Assembly: GCF_000972705.2 (NCBI RefSeq)
Contig: NZ_LATL02000218.1
Span: 1-31,983 of the forward strand
Origin: Limnoraphis robusta CS-951
Lineage (GTDB): Bacteria > Cyanobacteriota > Cyanobacteriia > Cyanobacteriales > Microcoleaceae
Reading direction: 5' to 3'
DNA length: 31,983 nt
A model generated the notes under the pieces. That model saw only the letters and a list, made by a program, of their open reading frames with translations. It made no database searches and had not been told where the DNA came from. Position 1 is the stretch's first letter. Each line of letters begins with the position of its first letter. Positions 1 through 11,600 of this stretch are shown here, one piece after another. The position numbers and the translations under genes are program-made.

Positions 1-3000
1 ACCGACCGGAACAGGTTGCAAATAACGGTCTAAAATATAGACTTGAGTATTAGCGATTGGACGACCAATTGAAGGCTGTTTATGACTTCCTGGTTCAGTT
101 AATACAAAGGTTGAATAGGTGGTATCTTCTGAAGGGCCGTAAAGGTTAAAAACCTGCTGAATATGTTGTTTATAAAGTTGTTTAACGAGGGAATTTGATA
201 ATGCTTCACCTGCTAAATTGACTGTTTTTACACCTTTGGGAATACCGTTAATTCTAAGTAGTTCTGTCGCGGCAGAGGGGACTGTATTAATCAGAGTCAC
301 TTCTTCAGAATGAGGTAAGGAGGGTAACTCTAAAGCATTTTCACCCAAAATTATTTTTCCTCCGACACTTAGCGGTAAAAACAACTCAAATATTGAGAGA
401 TCAAAACAGATAGAAGTTGAAGCAAAAACGCCTGAAAGTTGTTCTTTTGTAAAGACAGTTTTCGCCCATTCTATGAGGAAAATTGGACTAGAATGATTGA
501 TTGCAACGCCTTTTGGTTTACCTGTTGAACCAGATGTATAGATAACATAAGCCAAATTTTCAGGAATAACTTCATGGAACGGATTTGTTTGATTTTCTAA
601 AGCTATTTTTTCCCTATCTCTATCTAAATTAACAATAGCTTTGAGAGAAGAACTAAAATCTAAAAATTCTGTATTTTGAGTGATTAAAACGGCTATTTTA
701 GCATCTTCCAACATGAAAGTTAATCGTTCTGTTGGATAGGTTGGGTCAAGGGGAACATAGGCACCTCCTGCCTTGAGAGTGGCTAACATTGCCACAACCG
801 TTTCAATTGAACGTTTAACACAAATTCCCACTCTAACTTCAGGTTGAACTCCTAATTTTTGTAAGTAATAAGCGAGTTGATTGGCTCGATGATTTAACTG
901 TTGATAAGTTAACTGTTGATTCTCAAAAATTAACGCCGTTGCATGAGGTGTTTTCTCGGTTTGGGTTTCAAATAAATGATGTAAACAAACAGGTTTAACT
1001 TCTAATTCAGTCTGATTCCATTCCTGTAGTATTTTTTGCTGTTCAGTTTTTGGGAGAAGCGGCAAGTTAGATAACTTTTGTTTGGGTTCATCGATAATTC
1101 CTGACATTAAGGTTTGAAAATTTTCTATTAAACGTTGAATCGTTTCTGCTTTAAATAAATCGGTATTATACTCAAACTTACCCACTAATCCTTCAACAGT
1201 TTCAGCCATATATAATGTTAAGTCAAATTTTGCTGTCTTATTTTCACTCTCAATTAAATGCCAATTTAAACCTGATAATTTAATCGGCTGTATTGTTGCA
1301 TTTTGCCAGACAAACATCACCTGAAATAGAGGAGTATAGCTTAAATCTCGCTGCGCTTGGACTGCTTCTACTAACTGTTCAAAGGGTAAGTCTTGATGAG
1401 CATAAGCCTCTAACGCTACTTCTCTAACCTGCTGTAATAACTCCTCAAAGGTGAGATTTCCAGTTAAACGTGTTCGTAGGGCTAATGTGTTAGCAAAAAA
1501 TCCAATTAAGCTTTCGGTTTCTGTTGAATTTCGATTAGCAATCGGAGAACCTACAACAATATTTTTACTTGCTGTATAGCGATATAAGAAAGTATTAAAG
1601 ATTGCTAATAAGGTCATAAATAATGTACAACCTGACTGCTGACTTAAAGTTTTAATTGCTTGAGATTGTTCGAGAGAAAGTTGAAAGGTTTTTGTGGCTC
1701 CTCGGAAGCTTTGAACCGCCGGACGTGTGTAATCAGTTGGTAATTCTAAAACCGTCGGTATTCCCTCTAGCTGTTGTCGCCAGTAACCCAATTGATTCTC
1801 TAATAATTCTCCTTGCAAATATTGTCGTTGCCAAGCCGCAAAATCTACATATTGAATGGGTAATGGTGGAAGTTGTGAAGGTTGATTTTGAGAGATATTT
1901 TCATAGAATTTAGCGACTTCTCGTATTAAAATTATCACCGATTGTTCATCTGAAATAATATGATGCAACGTCATTAAAATAACGTGATTTATTTCCGAAA
2001 CGTTTATTACTTTAACTCTTAGTAATGGACTAATATTGAGGTGAAAAGGATACTGTGCTTCTTGTTGAATTAATTGTTTAATATAACCTTCTTGCTGTGA
2101 GCTTGGAACTTCACTAATATCAATAAGAGGAAGATTGAATTGAGTTGAAGGTGAAATCACTATCTGGGGTTTTCCTTCAATAGTTATAAAACTTGTTCTG
2201 AGGACTTCGTGACGATGAATTATTGTGTTAAAACTTTGTTCAAGTATCCCAATATTCAGTTTTCCTTTTATTCGGACTGCTCCCGGAATATTATAATAAG
2301 GACTATCGGGTTCGAGTTGAGCTAAAAACCATTGTCGTTGTTGAGCGAAAGATAAGGGTAAGTTTTCTTGTCTATTTATGCCTTGAAGTGCTTTAATTTT
2401 AAGTGGAGAATGAGTTTTTTGAGTCGTTAATATTGCTTCTGCTAACCCCGATATTGTTGGCATTTCAAATAGACGACGCAAGGGTAAATCAATCTTGAAA
2501 ATTTCACGAATTTGCGAGATAACGCTAGTTGCTAATAACGAATGTCCGCCAAGTTCAAAGAAGTTATCTTTTCTACCAATCTGCTTTAAATTTAGGATTT
2601 TTCCCCATATTCCTGATAATATTTCCTCAGTAGGTGTTTGGGGTATTTCGTGAATATCTGATAAGTTTGTGACTTGTTCTTTAACACTTAGAAGCGCACG
2701 TCTATCAATCTTACCATTGGGAGTTAAAGGAAAAGTATCTAACATGATAAAAGCAGAAGGTATCATGTAACTAGGTAACTTTTTGGCTAATAATTCTCGC
2801 AGCATTGTAACATTTAACTCGGACTGATGAGTAGAGACAATATAAGCAATGAGACGCTTTTCTTGAGCTTGTGAATTGACTACAACCACAGCCTGTTGAA
2901 CTTGTGGATGTTGTTTTAATATTGCTTCTATTTCTCCTAATTCTATTCTAAAACCTCGCAGTTTTACTTGAGAGTCTAGGCGTCCTAAATATTCAACATT

Positions 3001-5640
3001 TCCATCACTCAGATATCGTGCTAAATCTCCCGTTTTATACAGGCGTTCAGAAGTCTTTTTAAAGGGATTGGGTAAAAAACGTTCTGCGGTTAAATCGGCT
3101 CGATTAAAGTAGCCTCTAGCGACTCCAACTCCTCCGATATATAACTCTCCGGGTACTCCTATCGGAACGGGTTGTAGATTTTTATCGAGAATATAAAACT
3201 CAGTATTAGCAAGAGGGCGACCAATAAGAACGGTTAAATTTTTATCTAAATTTTCTTGATTTTTAACTTGATAAATTGATGACCAAATTGTAGTTTCAGT
3301 TGGCCCGTAAAGGTTAAAGAGTTGTTGAGAATTTTGATCAAGTTGTTGGGCTAATTTCGGGTCTAACGCTTCTCCTCCACTGAGAATTTTTAGGTTGTGC
3401 TTTCCCGACCATCCGCCAAGGATTAACATTTGCCAGGTGGCTGGCGTGGCTTGCATAATTGTGATGTTTAATTGCTTGATTTGATGTTGAAGTTGTTGGC
3501 TGTCTGTGGTGGTTTTTTGGCAGGCAATCACTACACGCGCACCGATAATTAAAGGTAAATAAAGTTCTAAGGCGGCGATATCAAAAGACAGACTGGTAAC
3601 AGATAATAAAACGTCTGATGGTATTAGGTTGAGATGTTGATTAATAGCAAATAGAAAGTTACTCAAGGCGCGATGAGAAATTTGTACGCCTTTGGGTTGA
3701 CCTGTAGAACCGGAGGTATAGATAATATAAGCTAGATTATCAAGGCTAATATCAGGAGAAAGATTGTCTGATTTTTGTTGAGTGATGATTGACCAATGTT
3801 TTTCTAATTTTAGAATATTTTGAACTGAAAATTGTAAATAATTGAGGGATGTTTGAGTAATAATGAGTGAGATTTGAGCGTTATTGATAATGTAATTGAG
3901 ACGCTCTGGAGGATAGGCAGGGTCAAGGGGAATATATGTGGCTCCGACTTTGAGAACAGCTAATAAAGCGATAACCATTTCACAGGAACGCTCTAAACAA
4001 ATACCGACGGTTTGTTCAGGTTGAACGCCTTGTTTTTGTAGGTGGTGAGCGAGTTTGTTTGCAGTTGTATTGAGTTGCTGATAACTGAGTTGTTGATGTG
4101 AGTCAACAATAGCAACAGCATCCGGTGTTTGTTGGGCTTGGGTTTCAAAGAGTTGATGAATACAGGCGAGGTTTTTAAATGGTGTTTGAGTTTTATTCCA
4201 TTTGACTAAGAGTTGATTTTTTTCTGTTTCTGTTAACAAGCAAAGTTCGTATAATTTTTGATTAGAATTAGTAAGAATTTGTTCTAACAAGGTTTGGAAG
4301 TGAACAATTATTCTGCTAATTGTTTCAGCTTTAAATAAATCTGTATTATATTCAAATACTCCCATGAGTCCCGATGGTTTTTCATACATATCCAAGCTCA
4401 AATCAAATCGAGCTGTTTTATTTTCTGGATTAATATAATTAAAAGTTAAGTTCGTGAGTTGAACAGTTTTTGTTGGAGTATTGTGAAGAATAAACATCAC
4501 TTGAAAGAGAGGATTGTGGCTTAAGTTGCGTTGAGTCTGCAATTCTTCTACTAAATATTCAAATGGCAAATCTTGGTGAGCATAAGCCCCTAGAGTGACT
4601 TCGCGTACCTGTTTGATAAAATCTCTAAAGCTGGGATTTCCAGATAGGTTTGTTCTAAAGACTAAATTATTAACAAATAAACCAATAAGATTTTCAATTT
4701 CTGGGCGATTACGATTAGCAACCGTTGAACCAACTATAATATCTTCTTGCTGAGTATAGCGATAAAGTAATGTTTTTAAAGCTGCCAGTAACAACATAAA
4801 TAAGGTTACATCTTCCTGACGAGCAAGAACTTTTAAAGATTCATAAAGTTGAGAAGATAGAGAAAAAGATTGTGTTTCTCCTCGATAAGTTTGTACCACA
4901 GGTCGCGGATAATCTGTGGGTAATTGGAGAATTTGTGGATTATTTTTTAGTTGCTGTTTCCAGTAACTAAGTTGAGCAGAACGAGCTTCACTTTGTAGCC
5001 ATTTCTGTTGCCAAACAGCATAGTCTACATATTGGATATTGAGTTCAGGTAAAGATGAATTTTTGTCTTGATAGAAGGCTTGATAAATTGCTGCTAATTC
5101 TTGAATCAGTACCCGCATTGACCAGTAATCAGAAATAATATGATGCAGGGTAAACAGCAGTATATATTCATCGGTTGAAAGCTTTAATAATTTGGCTCGT
5201 AATAAAGGAATTTGAGTTAAATTAAAGGGCTGTGATGCTTCTTGTTGAATCTGCTTTTTAATTTCAATATCACGTTGAGTCTGAGAAAATTCCTGAAAAT
5301 CAATCACGGGAATATTGAGATTCAAGACTGGATAAACACTCTGAACTATCTCACCTTCAATTTCCGTAAAATTTGTCCTTAATATTTCATGGCGTTTGAT
5401 GATTTCATTAATACTTTTTTCTAAAGCATCAATATTCAGTGAACCCTGCAAATGTAAAGCAGCAGGAAGATTATAAACTGAACTTCCGGGCTGTAGTTTA
5501 TCTAGAAACCAAAGTCGCTGTTGAGCAAATGAAAGCGGAAAAAATTGAGGCTTGTTAGCCTTTTTTTGCATGAGTTGTTTGAGCAGTTTTCGCTTTTGTT
5601 CGGGCGAAAGTTTGGAAAGGTTAGATGGTGTTGGGTTCAT
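1..5640 (-). CDS. NRPS, C-A(Gly)-PCP-C-A(Ala-like), C-terminally cut by window edge
   Basis: The frame is open from the ATG at 5640 to base 1 (1880 codons, no stop), so the gene continues past the left edge. Domains seen: C1 about 34-440 (FPLSFAQQRLWF; HHIISDYW at 166-173), A1 about 480-980 (D687 in FDIAALE), PCP1 (LGGHS, Ser1034), C2 about 1085-1510 (HHIISDEQ at 1226), A2 from about 1545 (D1747 in FDLSIFE). The A1 specificity residues read D-I-L-Q-L-G-L-I-W, the established glycine code. A2 reads D-L-F-N-N-A-L-T-Y, which I recall as an alanine code. The gene should add Gly then Ala after the thiazole made by the preceding protein. It overlaps that gene's stop (TAATG), with GGAGG 7 bases upstream, fixing the start. 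The N-terminal 30 residues are basic and helical-looking (LSPEQKRKLLKQLMQ), a possible docking element. Both C domains replace Gly of HHxxxDG (Tyr, Glu). Family certain; Ala call less so. Confidence 0.93.
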   Translation of the reverse strand, partial: MNPTPSNLSKLSPEQKRKLLKQLMQKKANKPQFFPLSFAQQRLWFLDKLQPGSSVYNLPAALHLQGSLNIDALEKSINEIIKRHEILRTNFTEIEGEIVQSVYPVLNLNIPVIDFQEFSQTQRDIEIKKQIQQEASQPFNLTQIPLLRAKLLKLSTDEYILLFTLHHIISDYWSMRVLIQELAAIYQAFYQDKNSSLPELNIQYVDYAVWQQKWLQSEARSAQLSYWKQQLKNNPQILQLPTDYPRPVVQTYRGETQSFSLSSQLYESLKVLARQEDVTLFMLLLAALKTLLYRYTQQEDIIVGSTVANRNRPEIENLIGLFVNNLVFRTNLSGNPSFRDFIKQVREVTLGAYAHQDLPFEYLVEELQTQRNLSHNPLFQVMFILHNTPTKTVQLTNLTFNYINPENKTARFDLSLDMYEKPSGLMGVFEYNTDLFKAETISRIIVHFQTLLEQILTNSNQKLYELCLLTETEKNQLLVKWNKTQTPFKNLACIHQLFETQAQQTPDAVAIVDSHQQLSYQQLNTTANKLAHHLQKQGVQPEQTVGICLERSCEMVIALLAVLKVGATYIPLDPAYPPERLNYIINNAQISLIITQTSLNYLQFSVQNILKLEKHWSIITQQKSDNLSPDISLDNLAYIIYTSGSTGQPKGVQISHRALSNFLFAINQHLNLIPSDVLLSVTSLSFDIAALELYLPLIIGARVVIACQKTTTDSQQLQHQIKQLNITIMQATPATWQMLILGGWSGKHNLKILSGGEALDPKLAQQLDQNSQQLFNLYGPTETTIWSSIYQVKNQENLDKNLTVLIGRPLANTEFYILDKNLQPVPIGVPGELYIGGVGVARGYFNRADLTAERFLPNPFKKTSERLYKTGDLARYLSDGNVEYLGRLDSQVKLRGFRIELGEIEAILKQHPQVQQAVVVVNSQAQEKRLIAYIVSTHQSELNVTMLRELLAKKLPSYMIPSAFIMLDTFPLTPNGKIDRRALLSVKEQVTNLSDIHEIPQTPTEEILSGIWGKILNLKQIGRKDNFFELGGHSLLATSVISQIREIFKIDLPLRRLFEMPTISGLAEAILTTQKTHSPLKIKALQGINRQENLPLSFAQQRQWFLAQLEPDSPYYNIPGAVRIKGKLNIGILEQSFNTIIHRHEVLRTSFITIEGKPQIVISPSTQFNLPLIDISEVPSSQQEGYIKQLIQQEAQYPFHLNISPLLRVKVINVSEINHVILMTLHHIISDEQSVIILIREVAKFYENISQNQPSQLPPLPIQYVDFAAWQRQYLQGELLENQLGYWRQQLEGIPTVLELPTDYTRPAVQSFRGATKTFQLSLEQSQAIKTLSQQSGCTLFMTLLAIFNTFLYRYTASKNIVVGSPIANRNSTETESLIGFFANTLALRTRLTGNLTFEELLQQVREVALEAYAHQDLPFEQLVEAVQAQRDLSYTPLFQVMFVWQNATIQPIKLSGLNWHLIESENKTAKFDLTLYMAETVEGLVGKFEYNTDLFKAETIQRLIENFQTLMSGIIDEPKQKLSNLPLLPKTEQQKILQEWNQTELEVKPVCLHHLFETQTEKTPHATALIFENQQLTYQQLNHRANQLAYYLQKLGVQPEVRVGICVKRSIETVVAMLATLKAGGAYVPLDPTYPTERLTFMLEDAKIAVLITQNTEFLDFSSSLKAIVNLDRDREKIALENQTNPFHEVIPENLAYVIYTSGSTGKPKGVAINHSSPIFLIEWAKTVFTKEQLSGVFASTSICFDLSIFELFLPLSVGGKIILGENALELPSLPHSEEVTLINTVPSAATELLRINGIPKGVKTVNLAGEALSNSLVKQLYKQHIQQVFNLYGPSEDTTYSTFVLTEPGSHKQPSIGRPIANTQVYILDRYLQPVPVG
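2690..4200 (-). repeat. Near-identical Gly A-domain DNA, copy 1
   Basis: This segment, from the C-A linker to the A10 motif, matches 17980-19490 with only scattered substitutions by eye, including runs of more than 20 identical bases (for example around 3395-3475 against 18670-18750). Limits are approximate. Similarity drops sharply in the C domain on one side and in the PCP linker on the other. Confidence 0.8.
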
Positions 5641-5642
5641 TA
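5638..5642 (-). other. TAATG stop/start overlap between two NRPS genes
   Basis: Read on the minus strand, the TAA of the upstream NRPS (5642-5640) shares its last A with the ATG of the next NRPS (5640-5638). A one-base overlap of this kind normally means translational coupling, giving equal amounts of two consecutive assembly-line subunits. Confidence 0.9.
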
Positions 5643-8600
5643 GTTTTCCTCCGCTAACATTTGACTGAGTAAATCATCAAGTTCTTGTTCTGAAATTTGG
5701 TCGAGATTATCTAGATTTTCTTGGGAATCATTACGGTTGACCCGCTCAATTTTAATCTGTTCAGTTTCAGGAACTTGATTGTTATTTTGTTTGATATCTA
5801 GTTCCAAATCAGCAATAGTTGGCGTTTCAAAAAAGCGACGAATTGAAATGTCTACTTTAAAGGCTTGACGCATTTGAGAAATAACCTGAGTGGCTAATAG
5901 TGAATTTCCTCCTAAATTAAAGAAGTTGTCTTGAATGCCTACTTTTTCTAAGTTGAGAGCTTTTTGCCAAATTGCTGCTATTTCTGTCTGTAATTCAGTT
6001 TTCGGTGCTACATATTCTAGTTGATTTCGAGAAGTAAAACTCTCGGGTTTTGGTAAATTTTTACGGTCTATCTTTCCATTGGGTGTTAGGGGAAGTTCAT
6101 CCAAGATTATATAGTTTTGAGGAATCATATATTCGGGTAACTTCTCGCGTAAAAACTGACGTAATTTTTCTAGAATCGATTCGGATTTTTGAGGAGTTTC
6201 TGGAGATAACCACTGTTTTGTCCAAGCCTTATCAATGCGACCGCCTACAAAGCTATGTAATAATATTTGATTGGGTTCGAGCTTAAACCATTCTTGTATG
6301 GGTTCAAATTCTAAAGTACCAATTGGACAAAGACCGATTTCATGCTTGGGTGCAGTTTCCATTAAAAGTTGGCTAATATAACCCGCTTCTAACAAACAAA
6401 AATCTTTTGCTTTTTCACCATAAATTGGATGAATTGCATTTAAGTTACCCATTAAAAATATAGCAAAAGCAGATTGTTCAAATATGGATTGATTTACCCC
6501 GTATATTTTGCTATCAATTTTAGCATTTTCTTGAATTAGAATTAAACGATGCTCTGCGGGATTATAGTAATAAATTCCGGGTCTGATTTCTGCAATAGAA
6601 TTCGGTTTGATATAACAATAGGTTTGTACGGGATAAAGACTTCCGGCTGAAGCATATCGATATTTAGGTAAGGGCGAGTTTTCTAATTTGATTTGCATCA
6701 AACAGCTTATTAACTGACTAAATTCTTGTAAAGATATCGGTTTATCTAGGAATTTTCGATAACTCTGACGTTGTAAATAAGCCTGAGTAAATTCTTCACT
6801 GAGTTCGGGTTTGGGTAACTCGATGCTTGGTTGTTTAGCTTCTGTGGCGAGTAGTCCCCGTTGTTGCAACTTGAATTCAATCTGATCGATACCGGAGACA
6901 TTTTGGGGTTCTTTCGGAACAATATAAGCAACTAATTGTTGATTTTCTCGTGTTTCCCCTATAGCTGTGACGATTGCTTCTTGAATGGCTGAATGTTGTT
7001 TTAAAGTGGATTCAATTTCACCGAGTTCTATTCGGTATCCATTAATTTTAACTTGAAAGTCTTCCCGACCTAAAAATTCTATATTTCCATCGGGTAAATA
7101 TCGCCCTAAGTCTCCCGTTTTGTATAATTTTTCTTGGGTTTGAGGATGAATAATAAAACTTTTATTTGTCTTTTCAATATTTCGCCAATATCCTTTAGCG
7201 AGTCCAATTCCACCAATATAAAGCTGTCCTATCACCCACATCGGACAAGGCTCTAAAGCTTCATTCAAAACATAAAAACGTTGGTTCGCCATTGGACGAC
7301 CATAGGGAATACTTTTCCAATTGGGATTAACCGTTTCAATCGGATAAAGAATCGACCAAATTGACGCTTCTGTTGCACCTCCTAAGCTAATAATTTTAGT
7401 ATTTTTATTCAGTGTATTTTTAATGCGGTTTGGTAAATCTAAGGGTAGCCAATCTCCACTAAGTAAGACCAAACGTAAGGAATTTTTCACTTCAGAGTGA
7501 GAGTTTAAATGTTCTAACAGCATTTGCATCAATGCGGGAACAGAATTCCAAACTGTAATTTCTTGCTGTTCAATTAATTCTACCCAATGAGCCGGATCTT
7601 TGGTCGCCTCAGCATTAGGGATAACAATCGTTCCTCCGGCTGCTAACGTCCCAAAAATATCATACACTGATAAGTCAAAGTTCAGCGCAGATAGAGCTAA
7701 AATTCTGTCATCTGAAGTGATATTAAAACGCTGATTAATATCAAGAATAGTGTTAACAGCACCTTGATGATCGATCATTACTCCTTTCGGTAATCCCGTA
7801 GAACCAGAGGTATAAATCACATAGGCTAAATCTTGGGGACTATTATGAGTATTTAGAGCAAAGTGATCGGTTTCTTCTGAAGAAAGTTCAAGGGTATCTA
7901 CACAAATTCTGGTGATATTGTCTGGAATTTCTAATTGATGATTCAGCCAAGATTGTGTGATAATTTGTTTAGCTTCAGTTTCTTGTAATAGATGTAATTG
8001 TCGCTCTTTTGGCAGTTGAGGATCGATAGGAACATAAGCTGCACCTGCTGCTAAAATACCCAAAGCAGCGACAACTTGCTCCCAACCTTTTTCCATCACA
8101 ATTGCAACTAATTGATTGGAAGAAACGCCGAGTTTCTGAAGTTGCTTTGCTAAATTTAGAGCAAGATTACTTAATTCTTTATAGGTTAATGTCCGTTCTC
8201 CACTAACAACAGCGATGTTTTCTGAATAGACGAATACTTGCTCAAAAAATAAAGTGTGCAGGAGTTGATTTGAAATTTTTAAATCGGTGTCAGTTGCATT
8301 AATTTCTGTAATTTTTTGCAGTTGTGCTGGCGGTAAAACTTGCCCATTTGTGGTGTTCCAGAGTTCATCTTCATTGGCTAAACGCTCTAAAAATTTAGAG
8401 TAAGCTGCAAACATTTCATCTAATAATCCGGTTGGAAAAAGTTCGTCAATTGTATCCCAATTAAAGACTAAAGCACCGCCAATTTCAGAGACTTGATGAT
8501 CGAAGTAAACTTGAGAGGTTTGACTCAGGCTATAAACGACTTCTGTTTGCCAGTTTCTCTGAGACATTTGAGGTGTATTTTGAGTGAGGGTACTGGTAAA

Positions 8601-11600
8601 TACAACAGGCATCAAAGCTCCTGAAACTCGCCCTTGAATTCGAGCTAAATCTCGTAAAACCTCAACTCCACTGACATAACGGTGATCTAAATCTTCCCAA
8701 AGTTGTGCTTGAATATTTGTCGCACGATTTATAAAACTATTGGGTTCATTATTGTTAATTTCTAACAATAAAGATGAGGTAAAATCACCCATTATCTGAT
8801 TAACTTCTGGATGAACAGGCAAGCGATTAAATAGCGTTAAATTGAGGGTAAATCTTGAACTTTTGCTCCAAGTTGTTAAAATTTCTGCAAAAGCGGCGAG
8901 TAAAAAGCCTGACGGTGTAATGCCAATTTGAGTCGCTTTTTGTTTGAGATGTTGCCAAGTTTGAGGTGCTAATTGTCCACTGCGACGTACAAACCGAGGG
9001 TTTTTTATAGTGGCTAAATTGTGCTGAAGGGGAAGTTCAGGAGCCGCAGCTAAATTAACAAGACGGTTTTGCCAATAGTTGCGAGAACTATGATAAAGTT
9101 CGGAATCACGCCAAGCATTTTCTGCTAAAACATAATCTCGGAAAGAAAGGGATAAAGAGGGTAATAAAGTGTCGGGATTTTGAATCAGTTTAGCCAGTTC
9201 ACGTCCGATGATTTGCAGACTCCAAGCATCTCCAATTAAGACATCAAAACTCACAAAAAATATAACTTTATTCTCTCCTAATAAAGCCGCTTGAATTTCA
9301 AATAATGGCCAGCGATCAGTCAGTAAAATTTGATGAGAGAGGTGATCGCGCATTTTTTCTAATGTTGCGGTAACACGCTCAGGACTTTCTTTTTCTAAGT
9401 CTATTGTTTTGATTTTATAGGGTGGAACTGTCGGTAATATTTGCTGCTGTCCATCGGTTTTAATAATAACCCGCAGCATATCGTGATGTTCAATTAAGCG
9501 TTGTAATGCTTGTTCAAGTTGTTCAACTTTTAAGCCAACTGTTTCGATTTCACGATAGCCATGTGTTGCAATATTTCCTAACTCAAAAGCATCACTACGA
9601 CCCATCAAATACGCTTGCTGAATATCGGTGAGCGGAAAGGGTTGATGACGGTCTTCTGGGTGAGGAATAATTTGAGGTAAAGGTGAAACCGAGAGAGATT
9701 TATTTAGAGTTTTAATCTGTTCAGCCAATCCGAATATTGTGGGTTTTTCAAATAAAGAACGCAATGGAATTTGTACACCAATGGCATCACTGATTTCAGC
9801 AATAATTTTAATGCCTAACAGAGAATGTCCCCCTAACTCAAAGAAGTTATCATTAATTCCAACTGATTGAAGATTTAGTTCTTTTTGCCAAACTTGGGCG
9901 ATAGTTTTTTCAAATTCAGTTTGAGGTTCAATATATGCAACGGCTAATTCAGGTCTAAATGTATCAGGAACGGGTAAAGATTTGCGATTGATTTTTCCAT
10001 TGGGAAGACGAGGTAAAGCGTCCAGTTTGACAAAAGTATTGGGTATCATATAACTGGGTAACTTTTGTTCTAGGAAGTGTCGGAGGTGATTCACATTTGA
10101 TTGTTCATCTTCTGAGAAAAAGACAACATAAGCCACTATGCGTTTAGTATTAGATTCATCTTCTTGCACGGTCACAACACATTCATTCAAAGCTGGATAT
10201 TGACTTAAAACGGCTTCTATTTCTCCGATTTCAATTCGATATCCTCGGATTTTAACTTGATGATCAATACGTCCTAAAAATTCTAAATTTCCATCGGGTT
10301 GATAGCGAACTAAATCTCCCGTTTTATACAGTCGATTCAATAGATTTTTTTTATCAATATAGGGATTTGAGATGAACTTTTCTGCCGTTAATTCAGGTCG
10401 ATTTAGATAACCTCTGGCGACTCCTTCACCCCCTAAATACAATTCTCCCTTCACTCCAATGGGAACAGGTTGTAAATACTGATCTAAAACATAGGCCTGA
10501 GTATTGTTGATCGGCTGACCAATTGACACTGATAATTTAGAACTACTTTTAACTAAAGCAAAAGTTGAGTAGGTTGTGTCCTCTGAAGGGCCGTACAAGT
10601 TATAAATTTGCTGAATTGTTTTCTGTTGTTCTAGCTGTTCAACCAGGCGATTTTGTAAGGCTTCTCCGGCTAAATTAACTGTACAAACTGATGACGGAAT
10701 TCCCTTAATTTGAAGGAGATGAGCGATCGCACTGGGGACCGTATTAATTAATGTAATTTGATGAGCCGCAGGTAAATTGGGTAAATCTAAAGCGTTTTCA
10801 GCTAAAATGACTTTTCCTCCCAAACTCAGGGGAACAAATAATTCAAATACGGATAAATCAAAGCAGATGGAAGTTGAAGCAAGAACACCTGCAAGACTTT
10901 CTGGACTTAAAACTTCTTTCGCCCAATGAATTAACTGTATTGTACTCCGATGTTCTATTGCTACGCCTTTGGGTTGACCGGTTGAACCGGAAGTATAAAT
11001 GACATAAGCTAAGTTATTTTCTGTTACTTCAGAGGTGGGATTTTCTGAACTTTCTTGAGTGATTTTATTCCAGTCTTTATCAAGATTAATTCTTGAGTGA
11101 GTTTCGCTGGCTTCTATTAAAGTTTCCGATTGACTAATTAACGCCGAAATTTGTGCATCTTGTACAATAAAAGATAGACGTTCTACCGGATAAGTGGGGT
11201 CAAGAGGAACATAAGCAGCACCCGCTTTTAGAGTTGCTAAAATGGCGATCACCATCTCAACAGAACGATTGACACAAATTCCAACTTTATCTTCTGGTTT
11301 TATTCCTGATTTTTGAAGATAATGAGCAAGCCGATTCGCTCGTTCATTGAGTGTTTTATAGGTGAGAATATCCCGATTAAAAATTACCGCAACTGCATCA
11401 GGTTCTCTTTTAACTTGTTCTTCAAATAACTGATGAATACATCTGCTATCTTTGAAGTCATGTTGAGTATTATTAAATTGAACTAAAAGGGTTTGTTGTT
11501 CGGTTTTGGGAAGAAGTGATAACTCAGATAAACGTTGTTCTGGATTCGCTACAATACTTGAAAGCAGGGTTTGAAAATGCTCAACTAAACGAGCAATTGT

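Noticed and set aside
2690..4200. Insertion sequence or transposon copy as cause of the long repeat
   Set aside because: The repeat encodes an intact A domain in frame, with no transposase, terminal inverted repeats or target duplications.
6233..6857. Separate nitroreductase-like gene
   Set aside because: The oxidase sequence is in frame within the NRPS between A8 and A9, the known place for Ox domains, so it is a domain and not a gene.
6746..6931. Short minus-strand frame overlapping the thiazole NRPS
   Set aside because: It is another reading frame inside the A8-to-Ox linker of the large gene, which is uninterrupted; no sign of a frameshift. Frames at 16550-16759 and 19276-19461 are rejected for the same reason.
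8369..9647. Dead condensation domain lacking HHxxxDG
   Set aside because: The replacement motif DxxxxDxxS and the following Cys-specific A domain identify a heterocyclisation domain.
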